This document shows, one piece after another, positions 10,826 through 20,363 of a DNA stretch of 64,000 bases. The stretch comes from Capronia americana. Lineage: Eukaryota; Ascomycota; Eurotiomycetes; Chaetothyriales; Herpotrichiellaceae. Numbering within the stretch: the stretch's first letter is position 1; the number at the start of each line of letters is the position of its first letter. The stretch is taken from contig JADWQD010000011.1 in the NCBI GenBank assembly GCA_016110215.1, positions 1,426,001 through 1,490,000 on the forward strand, read 5' to 3'. Position numbers and translations under genes: made by a program. The notes under the pieces are model-generated. The model was not told the DNA's origin. It worked only from the letters and a program-made list of their open reading frames with translations, and ran no database searches.

Positions 10826-11556
10826 GGTAAGCATATGGTGTGCGAGGCGACCAGAATCACCGCTTGTAGCTGTCTTATGCCATACGAGGTCGATGTCGAG
10901 AGTTCATCGGTTCCAAGCACGTAATTCTCTTGAGTCGCGAGGCATGGCAGGGTTTCCTATCCGGGTAGATTAACGAGACATGTCCTTATCGGGGGATAGT
11001 ATCGAGTGCAGGACGTCGAGATCTCCACTTGAACCACGCGAGGCCCTCACAGGACTTCGGCCTGGCAGAAAATGGCCTGGCGCTCGCGGCTCGCTCCTCG
11101 CAATTCGTCCCAAAAAGGAAAGCAAGCGTCGACAATGCGGAGACGGTCCACTTTATGCAGATACCGGCCGCTACTGTAGGCCCTTCAAGCCTTGCATTCT
11201 CCTGCATGAACACGCTTATCACAAAGCAGATGGCCTCTGGTATTGTACCCTTTCCGGTGACTAACGCTTCTTCCCTTTCCGTTGCAAATCCACCATCACA
11301 ATCGGATCCATGCTGGAACAAGTAACTCCCTCTCATGGGTTCCGCAAACTACAGAGTATGTCCCGAAAGTCGAGGCCCAACGATAAGGGCCACCTGGGTG
11401 TAGTGGTGGATGGTTCTTACATTGAAACCAAGACTTTGCACTTTCGGTACTCGAACACAACTTCACAGGCCAGAACGTCAATCACCTGCTCCTCCGTCGA
11501 CGAAGAAATCCATCGATCTTCAGTCCTTTCGTTAGGAAGCCTCCTGTATTCGCACA
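10826..11556. promoter_or_regulatory. Divergent intergenic region between monooxygenase and ALDH genes
   Basis: About 0.73 kb separates divergent start codons, so a shared promoter region is likely. Open frames such as 11310-11723 overlap the ALDH gene in another frame and lack coding character. No clear operator could be identified by eye. Confidence 0.45.
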
Positions 11557-13182
11557 ATGTCAGCCCCGGGAGTGACAATCAAAGCACCAAACGGTCGCGA
11601 GTTCTTCCAACCGACTGGACTGTTCATCAACAACCAATGGGTCGAAACACCGGCCAGCCAAAAGCTGCCCAGCATCAACCCAGCGTACGCAAGGAGTGCC
11701 GTCAACATATCGATTTTCACTGACAAACGTTCACAGCACCGAAGAAGAAATCTGCTCAGTCTCGACGGCCACGTCCGAGGATGTTGACAGCGCAGTCAAG
11801 GCCGCTCGCGCAGCCTTTGAAGGTCCTTGGAAAGCGACGGCGGGGACGGCTCGCGGACAGCTCCTCATGAAGCTCGCGGACTTGGTTGAAGCAGAGCAAG
11901 AGACCCTTGCCACCATCGAAGCGATGGATAGTGGGAAGCCGTACACGAAAGCGCTCGGCGACATCGAGGAAGCTTTCTGTGTCTTCCGATACTATGGGGG
12001 CTGGGCAGACAAGAACTATGGGCAGACGATCGAGACTGAACGCCACAAGTTTACCTACACCATCAGGGAACCGGTGGGTGTGTGCGGGCAGATCATTCCG
12101 TGAGTAGCCTGCCTCATCAGGAAACCCCACGGAATCCCACTAACTGAGACCGTAACCTCAGGTGGAACTATCCCCTGGCGATGGCTGCGTGGAAGCTGGG
12201 TCCGTGTCTTGCCTGTGGCAACACAACGGTCCTCAAGCCTGCCGAGCAAACGCCTCTCTCAGCTCTGTACCTTGCGAACCTCATCGTCAAGGCCGGATTC
12301 CCCCCGGGAGTCGTGAACATCGTGAACGGCGTGGGCCGCGAGACTGGCTCGGCCATTGTAGAACACCCAGGCATCGATAAGATCGCATTCACCGGGAGCA
12401 CGCTGACGGGGAAGGCGATCATGAAGGCCGCAGCGGCGACGATGAAAAACATCACCCTCGAGACCGGAGGAAAATCGCCATTGATCATCTTCGAGGACGC
12501 CGACCTGAAGAACGCCGTCAAGTGGACGCACTTCGGTATCATGGCGAACATGGGACAGATCTGCACCGCGACCTCCCGCGTGTTTGTCCACGAAAAAATC
12601 TATGACGAGTTCCTCCGGCTCTTCATGGCATACACCGACAAGATCTCCGTCGTTGGTGATCCCTTTGAGGCCAAGACCTGGCACGGGCCTCAAGTGTCCA
12701 AAGTTCAGTACGACAAGATCCTGTCGTACGTGCAGTGCGCAAAGGATGAAGGAGCAGAGATCGTCAAGGGCGGACGAACGGCGCCTCAGCGCCCAAATGG
12801 AAAGGGATTCTACATCGAACCCACCATCGTCAGCGGGGTCAATCCGTCCATGCGGATCTACAAAGAGGAGATCTTTGGCCCCTTTGTCACACTCACCACC
12901 TTCACCTCGGAAGACGAAGTGCTCAAACTCGCCAATGACACCGAATACGGGCTCGGCAGTGCCCTCTTCACCAACGATATCACACGTGCCATCCGTGTTG
13001 CGGGAGAACTCCAGGCCGGCATGGTCTGGATCAACTCAAGCAACAACTCTGACCTCCGTGTCCCCTTTGGCGGTGTCAAGCAGTCCGGCATTGGCCGTGA
13101 GCTCGGTCAGGCTGGCTTGGAAGCATACTCGGTCGCGAAGGCCATCCATCTCAATTTGGTTTTCGCCAACCCAGATATATAG
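11557..13182 (+). CDS. Aldehyde dehydrogenase (NAD(P)+)
   Basis: Three exons, 11557-11684, 11737-12099 and 12162-13182, encode 503 residues, standard for the ALDH superfamily. Conserved parts are INNQWV, the PWNYPLAMAAWK block, FTGSTLTGKAI, the general-base segment LETGGKSP (Glu about 264) and the nucleophile segment MGQICTATSR (Cys about 298); the 34-residue spacing matches the family. In the base motif the usual Leu after Glu is Thr. It oxidises an aldehyde to a carboxylic acid in the cytosol or mitochondrion. Placed divergently from the Baeyer-Villiger-type gene, it could oxidise an aldehyde arising after ester cleavage or amine oxidation in the same pathway; that link is inference. Confidence 0.93.
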
Positions 13183-13717
13183 AGATAGCCTGTGTTGGCG
13201 ATGGTTGGAAAAATAATTGCTGTCGCCATCATTTCATCAGTCACGTCTTGCTCCGAGGTGCGAGTTCTAACAGCTACACGCGACCACGCAACTAATATTT
13301 ACTTGGTGCAAATGATGACTAATCGCATATCTCGTCATAAGTGCTTGGCACGCAGCTCCAACACGCTCGTCCAACGCGCATCTCATCTCGTGTGGGCTGG
13401 AGCGAAGTTGGTTGTTCTACATGTCTAATTCTGCCGAGTCGATGAGAAGGATGATGACGGGGAAACAAAATACTTCATGTATCGGGTCTTCCGAGGTTGT
13501 GCATGTTTAACGCCATCAGCAGATATGGATTGCTTCTCAATTGGCTGACTGCCTCAACCTTTCCGCCATGACATCGGTCTCGCCGCCACTGAGTCAATGA
13601 TACAAAAGAACTGATTGGGTACCTGGCTTCATCACAGCGCACTCCCGTACCCGCTTTAGAAGGGAGATACATGGTGTCAGACGTTGCAAGCTAACCAAAA
13701 CGCGCTGGACTCGTCAC
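13183..13717. other. Intergenic region, 535 bp
   Basis: A gap between convergent genes (ALDH rightward, the next gene leftward). I see no gene, repeat or RNA in it. Confidence 0.45.
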
Positions 13718-14833
13718 CTATTCAGATGCCAAACTCTTCTGATCGAGAGGTTCCGATTCTTCCAATTGCCCGGACTTGAACCACCGGGAAAGCCTGCCAT
13801 TGTTTCTATCGTGCCACCAGACCGTACGGCCTGGAAGAAATCGCTCATCGACTTTCCGAATGTTTCTGTCAAAGCACATCCTGTGATCATGTCCTCTTAG
13901 GAAGTCATCCAACCTCGGCATGCCTTCGAGTCTCAGCCCATCTTTGTCCCATAAGACGAGCTAACACCACGTCAGAAAAAATGCCGGTGCGCAGTGCAAC
14001 TTGACAAAATTGAGGGGACTTACTACACCGAAGTCATGCTGGAAATCGGGGCCATGATCATAACATGGGTCCCACTCTCGATACGGCTCGCCCTCACATG
14101 CACTGTCTTCCCAACAGACGACTTCGAAGAGCGTCGTGCATTGGAACGTTAGATTTCTCTCTTTGATGAGGAGGTCTGTCTCCTTAGCTGCTTGGAGGGC
14201 ACCGGCATCACATATAGCTTCGAGATCGGTTAGGTGCACGGTGGCCACGTACTCTGTCGTTTCGAACTGTCGCCGCAAGCATTGGTAGATGATTGGTAGC
14301 AGCTTGAAAGGATAGAGAACTTGGTGGTTGTAACCTTTGCAAATGTAGCGACCTATGCTCGTCGAAATTGTCCGCAGGTTGGGGCATCTTGCAGGATCCA
14401 AGAAAGGGAACCCGTAAATGCTTGGAGACTGGGAGAGGGTGAATGTCCGACCTGGGTCCACTTTGACGATTCTGGAGGATACATCCCATCCAGAAGGGAA
14501 GTCAGATGGGCAGAAGATGCCCTTCCAGTGCCCACTGATGGTAACTGGAGCGTTGAAGATGACAGATTTCACCTCCACATTGATCTGCTTAGACACAAGG
14601 AGCAGTGCAGTCTCGAAATGCCACCCGCAACTGTACCACCTCCTCTCTGGATATTCGATTCTCCTATTGCTGTTCTGGTCAAATTCCGAATAGGGACCCT
14701 CATAGTGGCAATAGATCTCGACCTTGGGAAAGATGAGCTTGAAAATCATGCGTCGAGCCTCTTTTGGCAGACTGAGAAATGTCGCAGTCTCAGCAGTAAC
14801 GGCCGTATTTGAGTAGATGGTAGATGTCTCCAT
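13718..14833 (-). CDS. Uncharacterised protein with an N-terminal F-box/2EXR-like start
   Basis: Two exons on the minus strand, 14833-14024 and 13960-13718, joined across a 63-bp intron (GTAAGT...TTAG), give 350 residues. Near residue 20 the segment FLSLPKEARRMIFKLIF resembles the opening helix of the many mould proteins with F-box-like or 2EXR-type N-termini. The following LLLVSKQINVEVKSVIF is also typical of that group (a 'chance to meet old bristly hydrophobics' pattern rather than a catalytic site). No membrane segment or signal peptide is seen. Function is unknown; the family assignment is by resemblance only. Confidence 0.7.
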
Positions 14834-16691
14834 CTTGGAGACCGTCTGTGGTGAGATGAGGGAGGGAAGGAGGTGTGCTTGCGTGAGGAGACCGCTAGGT
14901 CAAGGAACGAACGAATACAAAAACCGGGGCACTTGGGAACGGGCAGAGGTTGCACCAGCTTGCCACGGTGGCGCCTCGAGTCAAGGAGGTATAGGATCGA
15001 ATTTGTCAAGCGGGGAAAGGATGTGCAGTCGAGATAGTTGAGTCGAGTGTGACCGTTGGGCTACTTCAGGTGCTGGTGGTTCCAATGCGTCAAGTCAAAG
15101 AAGACAAGTGAAAGAAGAAGTTGAGATGAACTGAGAGGCGACGTGACGCAGAACAGGTTGACATTGTATGGAAGGGGGATGAATAGACTCTCGACATGTC
15201 TGGTTCTTCCTAAGCTCCCATGCAAGGGGCCCACGGACACACGAACAGTGTGGACGGATTTGGCAGGTCAATTGTGGCGACACACCACTTGAACACGAGA
15301 GGAAGCCTCATTATGCAGGATGAGGCTTGACAGCCCGGCGAGGGTCACTTCTCTTGGACATGACGAACTGTTCCGATTTTCGAACAGACAGAAGAGTAGG
15401 TGAAGAGGAGGTGAGGAGAAGGTGGAGAGTTACGAGTACTTCTGCCACCCTAACCCACCTAGGCGACCTCGGCTACGGACTCCCTACCGTTGAGAGACTG
15501 ACTGGGAGCATACGAGCAGACTAGAGCGCATGTGCCGCCCCATGTGCGGGTGGTACTAATCATCTAAAAATTTGCAAAGGTTAGTGGCAGGAGGGTAAGC
15601 AACGAGGAGTCTTCTTGAGCCGTGGTTCTCTCATCTTGCATCCGAATGAAAGCCCGAATGCAGAGCGATTACGGGTAAGGAGGACGTGAACACCAAACAC
15701 ATCTAGGCCTAATCTTTCTCTAAGCTCAACTCTCCCCCACCGGGGCAAGCATTCCTGGCGGGAGCCCCCGTCGACATGAGTCCGGATGCAATGCCGCCAT
15801 TGGATCGGCTAGATTCGAGCCTGAAAGCCTGGAGTCTCTTGTCGAGAAGATGTTGCCTTTGAAGACTGGTTCGACATGGTGACCTTGTAGGACGATGATC
15901 GTGCCAGGATCGAAAGTTGCGACTCGTACGAGACCTATGGGTGGAACAATGCTCTGGTGGATGATCAGCAATGCAGGATTCTCTGGTACATCGCATTCGA
16001 CAGGACACGGCTGATACTGTAGGGACCATGAGGCGGACACCTTGGAATTCCCTACCTGGGCACAGACCTGTTGGTCGGGACCGCATCTCTTGGTCCCGGC
16101 TACAGCAGTGCAACATTCAATGCAGACCTACCACATTTCGTCTACTCCTTCTACATAACTTCGCGTTGGTCGTGTGACGTGGTTCGGGCAATCGTGGGTT
16201 CTTTGTGAATTGTGACCGCGCCCTTGCTCTTGTTCTCTGTTCTCTGAACACGGCATCTGGCATTTGTCCACCGCAGCATCATCCTTCGTATGAGACTGCT
16301 TCAATGAACATTGAAGATTGTTGGAGCTCCCCCAAGAAAGAGGAGTTGTAGTCTTGCCCCCTTTGACTTTTGACTTTCGACTTTCGGCAATGGGTCGACA
16401 TTCATTCACTGCGAGCAATTTATAGAGAACCATCGAGTTTGCATCGCTCGTGTCCAAAATCAGTTACCTTAGCATTCAAGTCTATGTGTAGTCTATGCCC
16501 CAACCGGGTGACCTGCCCTTCTGCCATGGTGCCTTTTGATGTAAAGACCATCTTCCTCATGTATCCATCAAATCAAGAACCGCTAAAACGCATTGCACAC
16601 ATGCCTCCCAATCTATGTTTTGTCTTGGTCTATGTCTATCTTCCCTCGGTTGTCGTGAGTCGTCATGTACTGCAGGCAGTCAGGTGCCCGG
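14834..16691. other. Gene-poor interval, 1.9 kb
   Basis: It should hold the promoter of the leftward gene ending at 13718 and the 3' end of the Noc4-like gene. Overlapping minus-strand open frames at 15709-16116 (135 codons) and 15726-16040 (104 codons) exist, but neither shows a recognisable domain. No repeat or RNA is evident. Confidence 0.4.
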
Positions 16692-17573
16692 TCATTCGAA
16701 GTCCCACATGTCCAGCATTTGGTCCATCTGCTGCTGGCCGGCAACAGCTTCGTCCTCGCTATCCTCCGCGGAAGAGAAGATCTTCTTCGGAATTTTGTAT
16801 TCCACCACAGGAGGCTTCTTCTCTTTCTTTTTGAACTCGCTCTCCAAGAGAGTCGCGTAGCCGTGGTCGAGGAAGTCTTCAAGGTTGTATTGCTGCTTCG
16901 TGAATTGCTCGGAGATGATTCGAGCAATGCTTGCGACCGTAGGATGGTAGTGCGACTGGCAAGTCTCGAGTTCCCAGAGTGAGGAGTCAATCGCACCGGT
17001 GAGCTGTGGGTTGGGCTCGTTCGGGTCATATGGATCGTTCCCCAGGTTGTATCTGAACTTTGTGTAGGGAGGATATGGGTTTCGGTGAATCATGAAGGTC
17101 GTGGTCGGGTGCTGTTTGAGGAGGTTGTAGATGAAGGGTATGATGGCCACAATGGCCGAGGGAGGGGCAAAGAGGCATAGCCGGGAGAGGCGCTTGACGA
17201 AGCTCGCAATTGTCGTCGCGGGCAAGTGGTTTGTAGGGGACAGGAAGACGTCTAAATGCCGAAGCACCCGGCTGCGGTACTTGCTGTGGAGGAGATCCCT
17301 ATCGAGCAGGGCGTACAAACGAGGGTAAAATGCAGGGTAATCGAGGTTCTTTTTCGTGATAAGGTGGAACAGACCCGTAAGTGCCGGCACTGCGAGCCCC
17401 AAGTCCCGCATGTCGAGACTGTCGGTGAAGAAATCCATCAAGATCTCCGGCCGGCGAAGACTGTCAATAGAACCAGGATCTTGCAGCTGCTTGAGCAATT
17501 GCTTGCGCTGGGCGGTGGTCATGGGCGCCGCTATTTGGGCGGCGTACCCGTCCATGGCGGTCGCGGAAGGCAT
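16692..17573 (-). CDS. NOC4: Noc4-like ribosome biogenesis protein, short form
   Basis: Intronless frame for 293 residues starting at the first ATG (17573), which has a good ACC context. The sequence matches the C-terminal CBF/Mak21 half of Noc4: RPEILMDFFTDS, GLFHLITKKNLDYPAFYPRLYALLDRDLLHSKYRSR, then LSRLCLFAPPSA, YDPNEPNPQLTGAIDSSLWEL and the acidic tail with WDFE. Noc4 works with Nop14 in 40S subunit assembly in the nucleolus. Noc4 in yeast and most fungi is about 550 residues, so roughly the N-terminal 250-290 residues are absent. No continuing minus-strand frame is found between 17574 and 18180. It may be a truly short protein, or the 5' part was lost or moved. Confidence 0.82.
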   Translation of the reverse strand: MPSATAMDGYAAQIAAPMTTAQRKQLLKQLQDPGSIDSLRRPEILMDFFTDSLDMRDLGLAVPALTGLFHLITKKNLDYPAFYPRLYALLDRDLLHSKYRSRVLRHLDVFLSPTNHLPATTIASFVKRLSRLCLFAPPSAIVAIIPFIYNLLKQHPTTTFMIHRNPYPPYTKFRYNLGNDPYDPNEPNPQLTGAIDSSLWELETCQSHYHPTVASIARIISEQFTKQQYNLEDFLDHGYATLLESEFKKKEKKPPVVEYKIPKKIFSSAEDSEDEAVAGQQQMDQMLDMWDFE

Positions 17574-18178
17574 GGTGGGCGAGTGATCAGAAGAAAGGAA
17601 CAAGGGAAGACGTGATCGAGAGCGGTGGGAGAGCACTGCTCTCGGGTTATAAAGGGTGTAACCTCCAGTCTTCCGTGCTCAATGTGGTCAGCGTCGTGCT
17701 CTGTTATCTTCGAGGCGAGATGGACCGCAAACCCGCCTGTCGAGCCAGATTATTTCTGCACATGCTGGTGGAGAATTCTGTGTAAGCCAAGACGTGGATG
17801 GCTGGGAGGAAGGGGGGGGCATCCTGCACGTGCCCGGGTAGTCGCGCTTGTGACTGGACGCCGGCTGATGTATTCACTTGAGGCTCACTCTCTCGCTCTA
17901 TCTCTCTCTACAAACCCCGTACGGGTTGAGCTGTGTTTCGGGCCATTCGAAGATCGCGCACTAGTACGGAGTATTCACTATCCCAGTATACTACTACTGT
18001 AATGTGCTTTTGCCCCTCATGGACCAAATTCCTGGACTGCTAGCTATCACATGCTAGTTTTTACGGAAAATTTGTGCTGCTTCCGAACACCACCAGCGTC
18101 CGCCGAAGATCTCCTCCCGTTTCTCCCTTCTGTTTTCACAGGAAGTCAAGTTGATTCAGAAGATCTATCTCTCGAGGG
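17574..18178. other. Intergenic region, 605 bp
   Basis: Upstream of the Noc4-like start. No minus-strand exon for a Noc4 N-terminus could be found. It includes one copy of the 9-mer TACGGAGTA at about 17965. Nothing else is seen. Confidence 0.4.
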
Positions 18179-18517
18179 ATGGTCGAAATAACCTTATCAA
18201 GAGCCGAAATCATCAATAAGTGCGACGAAGCCGAACCTCTGAACCTTGTATCCCATCTGCCATATAGAAACAGTGTCCTCAGCCTGTCCGAAAGTGTAGC
18301 CATCAAATTTCCACACGGAGTGACCAAGTATGAGGCGCGCATCCAAGAGAAAGCATACCAAATTCTGGATCATAATATAATTCGTGTGCCAAAGGTCTAC
18401 AATTTCTTTGAAAACCAGCGGGGCCGTGGCCACCTCGGCATGGAATTTATGAAGGGCCAAATGCAAGAATCGATTACCGACCTCTGGCAGCTTAGAAGGA
18501 CGATATATCGAGGATGA
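18179..18517 (+). pseudogene. Truncated APH-type kinase fragment
   Basis: A 112-codon frame that resembles only the N-lobe of the fungal aminoglycoside-phosphotransferase-like kinases. Residues 37-45 (ESVAIKFPH) carry the beta-3 lysine, followed by an EARIQEKAYQILD helix, VPKVYNFFE and a hinge-like GHLGMEFMKG. The frame then ends shortly after ITDLWQL. No HXDXXXXN catalytic loop or DXD-like metal site follows in any frame within the next few hundred bases; only a LPGPFHS-like scrap can be seen. I interpret it as a remnant of a phosphotransferase gene. It could also be an expressed short protein. Confidence 0.6.
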
Positions 18518-19177
18518 TATATCCACATTCCTGGCTGAATACTCTGGACCCCTTCCAGGCCCTTTTCATTCTCCAGTCTGGTCTAATACTTCGTCTCTAG
18601 TTTTGTCCACGTAAGTAGCTGCTCCTCGCGCCTGCTTGTTACTGGGAGAGTTGGCTGCCTGGGCACCTAGGCAGCCGCGCTCGTGACCGGACGACGCCTT
18701 GTTAGCCAAAGCTCGCTTTCTATTGAGGGTTTGGTTTACGCGGTTGACTTCAAACAAAAATGAGCGGTCCACGCGGCTCATTGCGAGCACAAACAATGGA
18801 CTTTGGAATCCAGATGGATGTAGTTCGGATGCTCGAACTGGCAATACGACTTTCCTGACAGAATCTCGCTTGCGACCTCCGCACCAAAACAAAGGCGCAT
18901 AAATACAGCCCGAACATTGTAATCCAAGCCCTGGCATTTTTACTACCCGTCTGCTGGCAAGGAACTCCGAATCTTGTTCGCGTGAGCGTAGCCCTCTGGT
19001 AACATTGTACGGAGGAATATTCGTACTCGTAGCGTTGCAAACTTCCGAACCGTAGAGTTGCACTAATCCACATACGGTTTAGCGCTCAACCGAGCTTCTC
19101 TCAATCGGCCAGGATCAATTCTCACAACGTCAGGGAGCTTCACGACCGGCTGCTCACGCAAACATATCACCACAACT
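18518..19177. other. Intergenic region, 660 bp
   Basis: It holds decayed sequence downstream of the kinase fragment and the promoter of ATP4. No structured RNA or repeat is recognised. A 165-codon minus-strand frame across it has no domain character. Confidence 0.4.
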
Positions 19178-20096
19178 ATGGCGTCCAGACTGGCGAGGAG
19201 TGTGGCTGGTTAGTGTTTCGCATCCTCTTGAGCTCGCAATGGCCAACAAGGAATGAACTGACAAGGACGTTTTGCAGGAGCCAGCAAACTCCGCCCATCA
19301 ACCATCCCTCTCCGTGCTCTCGCGGCCAGCACCCCGTTAACCACGTCCCGCTATCAGTCGAACGTGCCGGCTCAGCAAGACCCCAAGAAAGCGGCACAAT
19401 CTATCGTCGATGCTCTTCCCGGCTCGTCTCTCGCGTCCAAGACCGCCATCCTCTCGGCCGGCGCCGGCGTTTCCGTCTGGGCCATCAGCAATGAACTCTA
19501 CGTCCTGAACGAGGAGTCCGTCGTGGCGTTCTGCCTGCTATCCGTCTTCTACGGCATCTTCAAATACATGGGGCCGATGTACGGCGACTGGGCCGAGAAC
19601 CAAGTGCAGAGGATCAAGGACCTGTTGAACGAGGCGCGGGCAAACCATGCCGGAGCAGTCAAGGCCAGGATCGAGGAGGTCAAGCCCTTGAGCAACGTGG
19701 TGGAAATCACCAAGCAACTGTTCGAGGTGTCCAAGGTACATGACGTCCATCCTGTGCAAATTTAACCATTCCGCACACGAATACACACGCACACAAACGC
19801 ACACGCATCAAAGGTTGTTGAATCGTTTTACTGACTGGAGGGTGTAGGAAACCGCCCGCCTCGAGGCCGAAGCCTTCGAGCTCGAGCAGCGCACCGCTCT
19901 GGCCGCAGAAGCCAAGACCGTCCTGGACAGCTGGGTTCGCTACGAAGGGCAAGTCAAGCAGCGCCAGCAGAAGGAATTGGCCGATACCATCATCGCCAAG
20001 GTGACCAAGGAGCTGGAAAACCCCAAGGTGCTGCAGCAGATCTTGACGCAGAGTGTCGCCGATGTGGAGAGGTTGGTTGCCAGCAAGAGCCAGTGA
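19178..20096 (+). CDS. ATP4: ATP synthase subunit 4 (subunit b), mitochondrial
   Basis: Three exons, 19178-19208, 19278-19735 and 19848-20096, give 245 residues. The N-terminus is an arginine- and serine-rich presequence (MASRLARSV... to about residue 37) for mitochondrial import. A hydrophobic hairpin spans about residues 60-110 (VWAISNELYVL, VVAFCLLSVFYGIF), and the rest is a charged helical stalk ending VERLVASKSQ. This is subunit b of the peripheral stalk of the F1Fo complex in the inner membrane. Length and layout match yeast Atp4. Introns of 69 and 112 bp have normal signals; the second contains a CACACA-rich tract. Confidence 0.96.
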
Positions 20097-20363
20097 GTGG
20101 AGTGAAACGGACGATTGGGAGGGGTGATATGTGGCGGTGGGTTGAGATCAAGACGCGTTGAGTTGGTGAGGCGGCGAGGCGAAGCAAAGACGAGACGTGG
20201 GCTGAAAAAGACCTTCAAGCAGGAAAGGTAGTTCAATGTTGTACATAAAAATAGCTCTCTTTAGAGGCCTCACGCCACAGGGGGTATCATTGCCTTTTAC
20301 ATCGTCTTGAAGCTGCCCAGCTTCTGCGCCGCGCCAAATGCATATTTCATCCATTTCCGTGTG

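Noticed and set aside
15709..16116. Overlapping minus-strand frames of 135 and 104 codons as possible genes
   Set aside because: No domain, no supported start context and no partner exons; left as unexplained.
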